This document shows positions 1 to 7,633 of a stretch of DNA of 46,022 nt, one piece after another. The stretch lies in contig JAUIAP010000048.1 in NCBI GenBank assembly GCA_030425205.1, positions 1 to 46,022 on the forward strand, written 5' to 3'. The notes under the pieces are model-generated. The model ran no database searches. It had not been told where the DNA came from and saw only the letters and a program-made list of their open reading frames with translations. This DNA comes from Anaerolineae bacterium (GTDB taxonomy: Bacteria > Chloroflexota > Anaerolineae > Promineifilales > Promineifilaceae). Position 1 is the first letter of the stretch. Every line of letters begins with the position of its first letter. A program made the translations under genes and the position numbers.

Positions 1-1
1 T

Positions 2-82
2 TTTGGTCGCCACGTCTCTCTGCTTGCAATCAAATTACGCGAGATTGTTGTCATTCCTTCCCTCGCCTCTAACCCTGCCTAA
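2..82 (+). CDS. possible 3' end of an upstream gene (partial)
   Basis: Frame 2 is open from the window edge to a TAA at 80-82 and reads as a plausible C-terminal tail (…LLAIKLREIVVIPSLASNPA). No start is visible and 26 codons are too few to prove coding; frame 1 is open for a similar distance. The rest of 83-157 is T-rich and shows no feature. Low-confidence call with no functional assignment. Confidence 0.2.
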   Translation, partial: FGRHVSLLAIKLREIVVIPSLASNPA

Positions 83-157
83 TTTTCTTGTTTTTTGTAC
101 ACGAATTTCACTGGTTAGGTACTAATCTGGTGTTCACAGCAAAATAGACAACTAAAA

Positions 158-670
158 TTGCTGACAACAGTCGCACCGCTGATTTTGTATGTGCCAACCA
201 CAATCGCTGTCCATCAATTTGCCCATCCTTTACTTATGGAATGGTCACGAGTTACTTACTATTTGCCAGATGACTACGTAGGATTTGTCACAGTCTATTT
301 TAATCAGCCATGTGGCGTTACCCCACCTCTGGATAATGATGGTCGGTGGATATTGAATGTTCCCTCGACTGGTATTGTGATTCTGAATAGTCCGAAACAA
401 GGTGTGTATTTAGATCATCTATACTATCAGTATGATGCACAACAATTGACAACACTTTCACATATAGAACCCCATGAAGCTAAGGGAAATTCGGTTCTTG
501 CTACTCAGGTTGGAATTATGGGACGATCTTCTGGGCAAACTAACAACTCCACTATTGGAAAGGCTCGTTGGGAACGATTTTTTGTTGGTTCTGTCGAAGA
601 GTGGCTTGCCTATGATAAACGCGATAGTTTTGACCAAGCGGAGCATCATTTGAGACTTTGTCGATCATAA
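158..670 (+). CDS. DUF6843-like hypothetical protein
   Basis: Protein of up to 170 aa from a TTG start at 158. A more conservative start is the ATG at 236 (MEWSRV). The residues before that Met (about 8-18, LILYVPTTIAV) are hydrophobic and could be the end of a signal or anchor segment, so the long form is listed. The core YYLPDDYVGFVTVYFNQPCG, then a short Pro-rich loop and ILNVPSTGIVI, resembles from memory the DUF6843 pattern (a Y-[LI]-P-x-x-Y-x-G opening, a small beta domain, then a tyrosine-rich YYYD stretch). No catalytic residues are recognisable and the function is unknown. Its end overlaps the open frame of the following kinase, though not the kinase start chosen here. Family assignment is tentative. 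Confidence 0.55.
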   Translation: MLTTVAPLILYVPTTIAVHQFAHPLLMEWSRVTYYLPDDYVGFVTVYFNQPCGVTPPLDNDGRWILNVPSTGIVILNSPKQGVYLDHLYYQYDAQQLTTLSHIEPHEAKGNSVLATQVGIMGRSSGQTNNSTIGKARWERFFVGSVEEWLAYDKRDSFDQAEHHLRLCRS

Positions 671-708
671 AATGGAAATGGTATAGCGTCAGCAACAAAA
701 GCACTAAA

Positions 709-2019
709 ATGTATACTCAAACAATGCGTGCGGCTCCCTCACAAACGTGGATTAACACATTTATGATCGCTGCCTGCCTTAAAGTGGTCGGTATTTTTGT
801 AGCGATGTTAACGGCGTGGGTTAATTCGGGCGATTGGGCGATCAACCGCTGGTGGGGTGGCTTGGTCACAGGGTTTCTTCTAATTGCCCTTCTGCTGCCG
901 TGGCATAAGCGATTTGCGAATCCGCGTGCAATTCATGTGCAGATGATCGCCGCGCTGATCTTTGCCATCGTTGGACATCAGTTTGACCTAATCCAAAGCA
1001 GCTATGCGAACTTTGATTTGCTGGCAGCAAACGAACGTTTTCAACTATTGATTGGCTGGAATAAGTTTGATGTCAACAACGTCCATGCGTTGGGGTCGCT
1101 TTTTGTGATCGTGCCTGTGGTGCTGGCGAGTTGGCAATATGGCTTTGTCGGGATGTTTGGCAGCTTAGGGCTGGCAGGCGCGTTGTATGTCGGCGCACCA
1201 CTCTGGTTGCCGAGCGACACATTTAACTGGTGGTTCTATGCCGTGCGTGGATTTGTGTTACTGGGGGTGACGCTGATCCTCGCAACAATTGTAACCAATT
1301 TGGGGCAGGAACAGCGGCGCAAACAGGCGCAATTAGCGGCTGCGAACGCAAAATTGAGTGAACAGGCGATTGTGATGGAGCAGTTGGCAACGAGTCGAGA
1401 GCGCAATCGCCTAGCACGTGAGCTGCATGATACATTGGCACATACGCTGAGCGGGACGGCGGTGCAGTTGGGAGCGGTTGAGATGTTGTTGCAGCATGAT
1501 GTGAAGGCGGCATCGGCCGAAATTGCCTCCGCCAAATCTCAAGTCCGCAAAGGTCTGCACGAAGCCCGCCGCGCGATCAACGCTCTGCGTGCCACGCCGC
1601 TTGAGGAGCTTGGGCTAACGGAAGCATTGCGCCAACATGTGCAAGCGGTCACAGAACGCAACGGATGGACGTTGCAACGCAATATCGAAACCCTCCCAAC
1701 CCTCGCACCACACGTCGAGCAGACAATCTATCGGATTGTCGAAGAAGCGTTGTCCAATATTGAAAGACATGCTGGGGCGAGTAGCGTGTGGATTTCGGCC
1801 GAAAATACCGCCCAATCCCTCACCTTCACCATCCGCGATAATGGCATTGGCTTTGATCCGACAACACAACATGCGGATCGGTTTGGCTTGGTCGGCATGA
1901 ATGAACGCGCCGCCCTGATCGCGGGTGTCTTGACAGTCACAAGCAAGCGCGAACGTGGGACAACGATACAATTAACCGTCCCCATTTCTCCATTATCCGT
2001 TGAGCATTTGAATGGATAA
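709..2019 (+). CDS. NarL-family sensor histidine kinase, membrane-bound
   Basis: Two-component sensor kinase of about 436 aa. Several hydrophobic helices fill roughly residues 15-205. A short coiled linker (about 205-235, Gln/Ala-rich) leads to a HisKA_3 dimerisation/phosphoacceptor helix with RNRLARELHDTLAHT; the phosphorylated His is near residue 240. A HATPase_c domain follows, with the N-box EEALSNIERH (about 345-354), DNGIGFDP (G1) and FGLVGMNER (G2). This is the arrangement of kinases that phosphorylate LuxR/NarL-type regulators, and exactly such a regulator starts 27 nt downstream, so the two form a cognate pair. The frame stays open upstream to a TTG at 658. ATG 709 or 724 are likelier starts because 658 would overlap the previous gene, and no convincing Shine-Dalgarno precedes any of them. 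The signal sensed is unknown. Confidence 0.9.
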   Translation: MYTQTMRAAPSQTWINTFMIAACLKVVGIFVAMLTAWVNSGDWAINRWWGGLVTGFLLIALLLPWHKRFANPRAIHVQMIAALIFAIVGHQFDLIQSSYANFDLLAANERFQLLIGWNKFDVNNVHALGSLFVIVPVVLASWQYGFVGMFGSLGLAGALYVGAPLWLPSDTFNWWFYAVRGFVLLGVTLILATIVTNLGQEQRRKQAQLAAANAKLSEQAIVMEQLATSRERNRLARELHDTLAHTLSGTAVQLGAVEMLLQHDVKAASAEIASAKSQVRKGLHEARRAINALRATPLEELGLTEALRQHVQAVTERNGWTLQRNIETLPTLAPHVEQTIYRIVEEALSNIERHAGASSVWISAENTAQSLTFTIRDNGIGFDPTTQHADRFGLVGMNERAALIAGVLTVTSKRERGTTIQLTVPISPLSVEHLNG

Positions 2020-2046
2020 TGGAGAACAGCTAGCGGAGAAAGGTTA

Positions 2047-2706
2047 ATGATTCGGGTACTTATTTGTGACGATCAAGATGTGGTGCGAAAAGGGTTGAAC
2101 ATCATTCTCAGCCATAGTGATGGGATGGAGGTAGTGGGGCAAGCGTCCGATGGGGTTGAGGCAGTCAAATTGGCGCATGAGCTAGAGCCAGATGTCGTGT
2201 GTATGGATTTGAAGATGCCCAATCTCAATGGCATTCACGCGACACGACGTATCTGCCAAACGTCACCCAACACACGTGTGCTTGTATTGACCACCTACGA
2301 TGGAGATGAGTGGGTCTTTGATGCGATTCGGGCGGGAGCGTGTGGTTATCTCTTGAAAGATGCAGATAGCGAGGACATTGTGCAAGCAGTGCGTGATACG
2401 GCAGCAGGCAAGGCGCGAATCGACCCCAACATTGCGGGCAAGGTGCTCATTGCATTTCGTGATCTGGACAATAAGCCAATCAAGCGCAATGCCGACGATC
2501 CGATTTTGGAAGAGCTAACCGAGCGCGAGCTGTCAATTCTGCGCCTGATGGCGGAAGGCAAGACAAACAGCGAAATTGCCGATGCGCTTTTTTTGGCGAC
2601 GGGGACGATCAAGAACAATGTGAGCAACATTATCGGCAAGTTGCAAACGAATGATCGGACGCAGGCGGTTTTGGCGGCATTGCGACGGGGGATTGTTGAT
2701 CTTTGA
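2047..2706 (+). CDS. LuxR/NarL-family response regulator
   Basis: DNA-binding response regulator of 219 aa. The receiver domain (about 1-120) has the acidic pair DD at residues 8-9, phosphoacceptor Asp54 in CMDLKMPN, Thr82/83 and Lys104 in YLLKDAD. A C-terminal LuxR-type helix-turn-helix (about 152-215) carries LTERELSILRLMAEG, then NSEIADALFLATGTIKNNVS. The start has a good ribosome site (GGAGAAAGG just upstream of ATG 2047). It follows the NarL-type kinase by 27 nt and is almost certainly its output partner; the target genes are unknown. The 190 nt after the stop hold a TCGGCCGA site and a large hairpin but no gene. Confidence 0.93.
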   Translation: MIRVLICDDQDVVRKGLNIILSHSDGMEVVGQASDGVEAVKLAHELEPDVVCMDLKMPNLNGIHATRRICQTSPNTRVLVLTTYDGDEWVFDAIRAGACGYLLKDADSEDIVQAVRDTAAGKARIDPNIAGKVLIAFRDLDNKPIKRNADDPILEELTERELSILRLMAEGKTNSEIADALFLATGTIKNNVSNIIGKLQTNDRTQAVLAALRRGIVDL

Positions 2707-2834
2707 TTGCGGCGAGCGGGGGCGATTGCGCTGCCAGTTACTTTGGTCATTCGGCCGAATGTCTCCTGACACTAATCACAACGCCGCCAAGCGGCTATCC
2801 TTAATACACAGTTAGCCACTTTCATGGGGCACAT

Positions 2835-2875
2835 TGAGATAGGCTGATTTCCAACTTGGGAACTGGCCTATCTCA
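2835..2875 (+). other. strong intergenic hairpin upstream of the SRPBCC membrane gene
   Basis: TGAGATAGGC at 2835-2844 pairs perfectly with GCCTATCTCA at 2866-2875, and inside the loop TTCC can pair with GGAA. There is no T-run after it, so it is not a classical intrinsic terminator. It ends 24 nt before ATG 2900 and could be an RNA leader structure, an operator, or the 3' structure of the two-component operon. Confidence 0.5.
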
Positions 2876-2899
2876 CAATAGTTTTAGCCGGAGCAAACA

Positions 2900-3856
2900 A
2901 TGTTCAACCAATCTCGCACAGTCACAATCGCCCTTTCGCTGGCGTTGACCGTTTTGTATGGCTACGTCGTCGTTTTGCTTTTTACAGAGTTTCAAGAGCC
3001 GCTTGGACTAGAAACGCTTTCATGGAGCTTTATCATGCTCCTCCCGTATGCACTCGGTGCGCTAGGCAACTTCTTTATGCTCCAGCGTAAGCCGTTGACC
3101 CTTGTGGGAGCCATTTTGTGGCCTTGGCTTTATTGTGTCGGCTTGTTTATTGTCGTGACGGCCCTTTCACTGGGGATGTTATTCTGTATTGTGATCGGGT
3201 TGCCGATTTTGCTGCCAGCCGCATCGTTGGGTGGTGTGACCGTTTGGTTCATCCAGCGCAACAAAAAACTAGCGGGAATTGTCGTTCTATTGACGCTCCT
3301 TTCACCCGTCGTCGCCAGTCCAGTTGAAGCACAATTTGCAACACCCACATCAACGACTATAACTCATACGTTCATTGACATTGACGCGACGACGGCCGTT
3401 GTTTGGGACAATATCAAGTCGGTTGCGCCGATTGTGGAAGGAGAACATCGGCCGAATTGGATGCACTTCTTCGGCTTCCCACGCCCTATCGCAGCGACAC
3501 TTTCGCATGAGGGTGTCGGCGGTGTGCGCGATGCAACATTCGAGCGCGGTCTGCGCTTCAACGAAACGATCACGGAATGGGAATATCACAAGTTGATTTC
3601 GTTCGATATCGTTGAAACATCCGAAAAACTGCTCCCACCACCGCTCGACCTGATCGACGGCGAACGCTTCGATGTGCTAAACGGGACATACACCATCGAA
3701 CAACTCGACAGCGACACCATTCGCCTCCACCTCACGAGCGAACATTTTCTCGGCACGCGCTTCAACGATTACGGTGCATGGTGGACAGATTTGGTGATGC
3801 AGAATTTGCAGAACTACATCTTGGACGTCATCAAAGTCCGCGCTGAGTTGAGCTAA
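2900..3856 (+). CDS. membrane protein with C-terminal SRPBCC-like domain
   Basis: 318-aa protein. The N-terminal half (about 1-150) contains four to five hydrophobic helices. The C-terminal half (about 155-318) is soluble and looks like an SRPBCC/polyketide-cyclase-type START fold: a DIDATTAVVWDNIKSVAPI strand/helix start, a central region with GVGGVRDATFERG and NETITEWEYHKLISFDIVE, and a long C-terminal helix. That fold usually binds hydrophobic ligands, and no catalytic residues can be assigned. The start has GGAG 9 nt before ATG 2900. The junction ends in SPVVASPVEA, which could be read as a signal-peptidase-like site, so the soluble half may lie outside. Ligand and role are unknown. Confidence 0.75.
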   Translation: MFNQSRTVTIALSLALTVLYGYVVVLLFTEFQEPLGLETLSWSFIMLLPYALGALGNFFMLQRKPLTLVGAILWPWLYCVGLFIVVTALSLGMLFCIVIGLPILLPAASLGGVTVWFIQRNKKLAGIVVLLTLLSPVVASPVEAQFATPTSTTITHTFIDIDATTAVVWDNIKSVAPIVEGEHRPNWMHFFGFPRPIAATLSHEGVGGVRDATFERGLRFNETITEWEYHKLISFDIVETSEKLLPPPLDLIDGERFDVLNGTYTIEQLDSDTIRLHLTSEHFLGTRFNDYGAWWTDLVMQNLQNYILDVIKVRAELS

Positions 3857-4016
3857 ATCTTGCTCTCAACAATTCTCTACGCTTTTTGAAGCACGATTTG
3901 ACATGCCGAAACGAGCAACAGTGACAGGCGTGGTAGCGTCGGTCAAATCACATGCAGAGCGTGATTGATGACCAAATGTAAGATCGCTTCCCATCATAGT
4001 TTAAATTGCAGGTAGA

Positions 4017-4826
4017 ATGGATAGCATGAAACAACTATCTCTTGTAATGACTTTGCTCTATTTATTAGGCTGTGGTGGAGCGGCTGAAGAGCCAATTGCG
4101 GTTAGTCAGGCGACGGCGACACAGATTATCGCAACTGATCTGCCACCGACAGCCACCGCACCACCTCCCGCGACCTCTATTCCAACCGCAGAGATTGTGG
4201 TAGCTGACCCGCCACCAACTGAAACGTTGATTGTTGTGACAAATGAGCCAACAGAAGTTGTAATGGCACCTACGCTTGTGCCGACGGAGCAGCCTGTGGC
4301 GATGTTCGGCCGAACCCCAGAAGGCGCGCTCTACATGGGACGTGCCGACGCAGAGATCACGCTCATCGACTACAGCGACTTTCTCTGACCGACCTGTGCG
4401 CGTTACGTGCTAACGCTACAGCCGGAAATCGTTCAACAATACGTCGAAACGGGACAGATGCAGCTTATCTTTTGGCCCGTCCTCAATCATGGCAATCCCA
4501 GCGTCGCGGCAACCGTGACATTTGAGTGTGTCGGCCAGCAATCGTTTGAAAATGCGTGGGCATTGCATCCAATTTTGTTCCAAAACGTCAACCGTCTTTA
4601 CTCGGCAACGCGCGATGACTTCATCAACTATGCAGTCCAAGTTGGCGCAGATCAAGCGACGTTTGAAAGCTGTTACGATAGTGCGGAAGCGGTCGAATTG
4701 GTCATGCAACTCGACCAAATTCGGCGTGAACGTGGCATTCGTGGGCAACCCTATTTTGATGTCAACGGAACCGTTTTAGCAGGCACGGGACAGCTTTTGG
4801 ACACCATTGCGGCAAACGCAAAATAG
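4017..4826 (+). CDS. DsbA-like thiol-disulfide lipoprotein, probable selenoprotein (UPTC active site)
   Basis: Two stretches in one frame, 4017-4385 and 4389-4826, are separated only by TGA 4386-4388. Read through, they give a 269-aa DsbA/thioredoxin-4-type protein. The N-terminus (LLYLLGC, Cys19) is a lipoprotein signal. Residues about 25-95 are a Thr/Pro-rich linker. The catalytic domain follows: GRADAEITLIDYSDFL, then U124-P-T-C127 where the family has CPxC, then the helical insert, and finally GIRGQPYFDVNG with the cis-Pro loop. The TGA sits exactly at the first active-site cysteine. A SECIS-like hairpin lies just downstream (see 4394-4421). As a cell-surface thiol oxidoreductase it would act on disulfides of exported proteins. 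ATG 4026 is an alternative start. The alternative explanation, a point mutation or sequencing error of TGC/TGT, cannot be excluded. The GTG at 4407 as an independent start would lack the active site. Confidence 0.8.
4394..4421 (+). promoter_or_regulatory. candidate bacterial SECIS element
   Basis: The stem GCGTTA (4400-4405) / TAACGC (4411-4416) closes a five-base loop CGTGC with G as its second base. Below a small internal loop (GC versus T), CTGT (4394-4397) pairs with ACAG (4418-4421). The apical loop begins 17 nt after the TGA, inside the spacing known for bacterial SECIS elements, and a G in the first two loop positions is the usual SelB-recognition feature. It lies inside the coding region, as bacterial SECIS elements do. 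Confidence 0.65.
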
Positions 4827-4853
4827 CGCACAAACAGTTAGCAACGCATTGTA

Positions 4854-5990
4854 TCAACGCGACACTTTGTCATAGACAAGCAACGTTTGCGTCGCCGTAT
4901 TTTCCCATTTGAACTTTTGGGCCTGTTCTATGCCGGCGGCCTTCATTTCTGCCCGCAAATTATCCTGCACCAGCGTCGCAATGATCGCCCCACCCATTCC
5001 GCGCACGTCGTCGGGGTCAACGGCAAACGCTGCATCCCCAACCACTTCGGGCAGCGATTTTGCATTTGTTGTCACAACGGGCGTACCGACCGCCATCGCC
5101 TCAAGTGGTGGAAAGCCAAACCCTTCGGCGCGACTTGGAAAGACAAACGTCATCGCTTCACGATAGATCAGCGGCTTGTGGGCATCCTCAACATAGCCAA
5201 GCCAGCGGACTGCGTTTTGTAATTCATAATCGCGGATTAGCTTGTCATAGTCGGGAAAGCGTTCAGAGACTTTGGTTGGTTTTTTACCAGCCAGCAAGAG
5301 TGGGTAATCATCGCCAACCGCTTTGTTGACATATTGATAGGCAGCTAAGAGCGTGGGGACATTTTTGTGGATTTCATAACCGCCAAGGTAGAGGACATAA
5401 TCATCTGGCAGGTCGTACTGTTGTTTGACTGCCATATCGAGCAGCATGTTTTCGGTGGGGTTAAATGTTTCGTGTTCAACGCCGAGATAGATGGTGGTGA
5501 TATTTTCGGCCGAAATACCCAATCGCTCCACAACATCTGCTTTACTCGCATCTGAATCCGTAATGACGTGATCGGCCGATTTTGCGCTCGCCACCACCAG
5601 TGAATTATAGAGCCGCGCCTTAACTCCCTGCCGGTATTCGCGAATCAATTCTGTCGTCAGGTCGTGGATCGTGACGACAAGAGGCACGGCACAACTGAGC
5701 GGTGAACCCCAATAAGGGACATGTGCCACCGTCGCGCCCACTTTCTGCGCGGCAGAGGGAAATTGCTGTTGTTCAAAGACAACTTTACCGACCTGTCCTG
5801 CCCCATTGCGCACACGCTCAACCTGAACGCTCGGCGGCACATCCATCGGTTCCCCCTCGCTCAGCGGTGCAATAATCGTGATCGCTAAATCAGAGACGAG
5901 TCGATTGAGATAGTAGACGAGATTGCGCGTGTACTGCCCGCTGCCCGTATTGGGCTTATTCCAAAACCAACCATTAATGGCGAGATGCAT
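4854..5990 (-). CDS. family 4 glycosyltransferase (GT-B)
   Basis: 378-aa glycosyltransferase of the GT4/RfaG type. It starts MHLAINGWFW, followed by GSGQYTRNLVYYL, the glycine-rich acceptor-side loop of GT-B enzymes. The C-terminal Rossmann domain has YVLYLGGYEIHKNV and the donor-binding E-x7-E region in PSRAEGFGFPPLEAMAVGT. It transfers a sugar from a nucleotide donor, probably for a surface polysaccharide or glycolipid; the actual sugar and acceptor cannot be read. The frame continues upstream to 6014, but ATG 5990 is the natural start for this family. It stands alone, convergent with the selenoprotein gene and divergent from rnpB. Confidence 0.9.
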   Translation of the reverse strand: MHLAINGWFWNKPNTGSGQYTRNLVYYLNRLVSDLAITIIAPLSEGEPMDVPPSVQVERVRNGAGQVGKVVFEQQQFPSAAQKVGATVAHVPYWGSPLSCAVPLVVTIHDLTTELIREYRQGVKARLYNSLVVASAKSADHVITDSDASKADVVERLGISAENITTIYLGVEHETFNPTENMLLDMAVKQQYDLPDDYVLYLGGYEIHKNVPTLLAAYQYVNKAVGDDYPLLLAGKKPTKVSERFPDYDKLIRDYELQNAVRWLGYVEDAHKPLIYREAMTFVFPSRAEGFGFPPLEAMAVGTPVVTTNAKSLPEVVGDAAFAVDPDDVRGMGGAIIATLVQDNLRAEMKAAGIEQAQKFKWENTATQTLLVYDKVSR

Positions 5991-6005
5991 AGTTAACCAC
6001 TCTAT

Positions 6006-6036
6006 AACTAGCAACTAACAACTAGCAACTAGCAAC
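6006..6036. repeat. heptamer tandem repeat AACTAGC
   Basis: About 4.4 copies of a 7-bp unit (AACTAGC, second copy AACTAAC) lie just upstream of the glycosyltransferase gene, where its promoter should be. Copy-number variation here could alter promoter spacing, but no experiment-like evidence is in the sequence. Confidence 0.7.
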
Positions 6037-6070
6037 AATTTCCACAATGTTACACTGAACCCCCCATCCC

Positions 6071-6099
6071 TTGTATAACCATTCAGTAAATGCTACGAT
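6071..6099 (+). promoter_or_regulatory. rnpB promoter
   Basis: TTGTAT (6071-6076), a 17-nt spacer and TACGAT (6094-6099), with TGC directly before the -10 (extended -10). The box ends 9 nt before the first base of the RNase P RNA stem. Confidence 0.7.
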
Positions 6100-6108
6100 T
6101 TCGCCGTC

Positions 6109-6511
6109 AAGTTGATCGGATGATCGCGTCTCTCGCAAGTGAGAGATGAGGAAAGTCCGCACTCCATAGAGCACAGTGCTAGCTAACGGCTAGGCGGGGC
6201 GACCCGACGGCAAGTGCAACAGAGAAGTATATTGCTAGGATTGACGATGGATGATTTATAATTTACGAGCAAATCGTAAATCGTAGATCTAAAATCGTAA
6301 TTCCTAGTGAGGGTGAAACGGTGGTGTAAGAGACCACCAGCGGCGACAGTGATGTCGCTGGCTAGGCAAACCCCACTGGGAGCAAGGCCAAACAGGGCGG
6401 AGATGCGGCTCGCATCGAATGCACGTCCGGGTAGGCTGCACCGAGGTGGTTGGCGACAACCATCCCAGATAGATGATCGTCCAAGACAGAATGCGGCTTA
6501 TAGATCAACTT
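6109..6511 (+). ncRNA. rnpB: RNase P RNA (bacterial type A)
   Basis: The RNA subunit of RNase P removes 5' leaders from tRNA precursors. The signature elements are in order: GAGGAAAGTCC (P4/J region), GGCGGGGCGACCCGACGG, AAGTGCAACAGAGA, GAGGGTGAAACGGTGG, and near the 3' end ACAGAATGCGGCTTATAG. The ends are set by the P1 pairing of AAGTTGAT (6109-6116) with ATCAACTT (6504-6511). The P12 region is enlarged by an A/T-rich insert (about 6240-6305) containing a perfect hairpin, ATTTACGA / TCGTAAAT, and three copies of AAATCGTA. The length of about 403 nt is at the large end of normal. No T-run terminator follows. Confidence 0.95.
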
Positions 6512-6689
6512 GGCACCTTTACCCACTGTAAGACAATTCGTATGTCCGTATCGTTATGATCCACAAGAATTATAATTGTAAAGGTAGTGTGGCAATTGTT
6601 GCTTGGAACAGATGAACTGTTTTGGATCAGAAATGAGTGTGGTAGACTACAGTGTAGAAAGATTAAGTTTAGATTCACTGGGGTCATCC

Positions 6690-6944
6690 ATGCGTGATAT
6701 TTGTTATCAATGTCATTTCGGCCGAACCAAGAAGGTAACAGCTACCTATGTTGCCACCCACGATGGAATGCCACTCGTCGTACCCGCAGTTCCCGCCTAC
6801 AGTTGTGATGTATGCGGCGCGATGGAGTACGATGCAGACATTTTGCGAGAACTCCATCATCTTTTGCGTCAGCACAAGGCGGCCGAACGCAATGGTGGAA
6901 CAGCTCGTCCTGTACAAACACCCGTTTGGTTGACAATCGCGTGA
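6690..6944 (+). CDS. small YgiT/MqsA-type zinc-finger protein
   Basis: 84-aa protein with two CxxC pairs, CYQC near the N-terminus and CDVC about 46 residues later, separated by a beta-rich segment ending VPAVPAYSCDVCG. This is the YgiT-type zinc-finger pattern found as the N-terminal domain of MqsA antitoxins and in many stand-alone proteins. The helix-turn-helix half of MqsA is absent and no toxin gene is adjacent, so an antitoxin role is not supported. ATG 6690 has GGGG about 6 nt upstream; the frame is open further, to an ATG at 6603. It is followed 44 nt later by a CheY-like receiver, and the two may be co-transcribed. Confidence 0.75.
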   Translation: MRDICYQCHFGRTKKVTATYVATHDGMPLVVPAVPAYSCDVCGAMEYDADILRELHHLLRQHKAAERNGGTARPVQTPVWLTIA

Positions 6945-6988
6945 TGGTCTGTCTTCATGGACAGCATCCGTGAACGAGGAAGTATCTC

Positions 6989-7378
6989 GTGGCTCGTATT
7001 TTTGTAATTGACGACGACCCTGAATTGTTAATGATGGTTGGCATGATTTTACGTCGTGCTGGACATGAGGCAGTGCTTGCCAACGACTCTGTAGAAGGTT
7101 CCGACCGCGTACTCGTCGAAAAACCCGATCTACTTATCTTAGATTTGATGATGCCACATATGAGTGGCTTTGATGTTTGCCGCAAAATTCGCGCTGTTGA
7201 AGGGATGGACAAGTTGCCGATCATGATCCTGACCGCACGCATTCAAGAGGCGGATCGCGAGGCCGCATTTGCAAGCGGTGCAACCGACTACATGACCAAG
7301 CCGATTACATCCCGGCAATTAACTGCACGGATAGATAAACTTTTGACCGTCGAAAATGATTTATTGATGACGGAGTAA
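6989..7378 (+). CDS. single-domain response regulator (CheY-like)
   Basis: 129-aa receiver with no output domain: IDDD at 7-10, phosphoacceptor Asp52 in ILDLMMPHMSG, Thr82 and Lys104 in YMTKPI. Such stand-alone receivers act by protein-protein contact or pass phosphate on in a relay. The GTG start at 6989 has a good ribosome site (GAGGA about 8 nt upstream). No kinase is next to it, and the nearest neighbours are the small zinc protein and the sigma factor. An intrinsic terminator at 7450-7475 separates it from the sigma factor. Confidence 0.92.
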   Translation: MARIFVIDDDPELLMMVGMILRRAGHEAVLANDSVEGSDRVLVEKPDLLILDLMMPHMSGFDVCRKIRAVEGMDKLPIMILTARIQEADREAAFASGATDYMTKPITSRQLTARIDKLLTVENDLLMTE

Positions 7379-7449
7379 TTCGGCCGAAAGCATCCCTATC
7401 CAAACCCACCTCTGGTCAACCACAATTTTCCACATTGTTAGGTAAATTA

Positions 7450-7475
7450 AACGCATGGCGATGCCGTGCGTTTTT
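7450..7475 (+). terminator. intrinsic terminator after the CheY-like gene
   Basis: AACGCA (7450-7455) pairs with TGCGTT (7467-7472), with an inner GGC-GAT-GCC extension, followed by TTT. Confidence 0.75.
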
Positions 7476-7508
7476 CAATTTCATGGCGAATCATTTCACG
7501 AATACCCC

Positions 7509-7538
7509 TTGACTTCAACATTTGAACTATGCTAGACT
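7509..7538 (+). promoter_or_regulatory. promoter of the sigma factor gene
   Basis: TTGACT (7509-7514), an 18-nt spacer and TAGACT (7533-7538) preceded by TGC (extended -10). It lies about 95 nt before the chosen ATG at 7634 and directly after the terminator of the upstream gene. Confidence 0.65.
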
Positions 7539-7633
7539 GCTCCCGCCTGTGTAATCCAAGACACATTGGCAGCTCCCCTAAATCCAACGCGCAAGGGGTG
7601 TTTTTCACAAAATTCGGAAGAGGACATAGTTAC

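Noticed and set aside
3895..3949. Inverted repeat GATTTGAC / GTCAAATC upstream of the selenoprotein gene
   Set aside because: Only 8 bp with a 39-nt spacer and no nearby promoter element; could easily be chance.
4407..4826. Separate gene starting at GTG 4407
   Set aside because: It would begin inside the thioredoxin fold after the active site. It is in frame with the upstream signal-peptide part, and the TGA is at the catalytic position, so one read-through gene explains both parts better.
6603..6689. Longer N-terminus for the YgiT-type zinc protein
   Set aside because: The extra 29 residues match nothing in the family, and a ribosome-site-like GGGG lies before ATG 6690.
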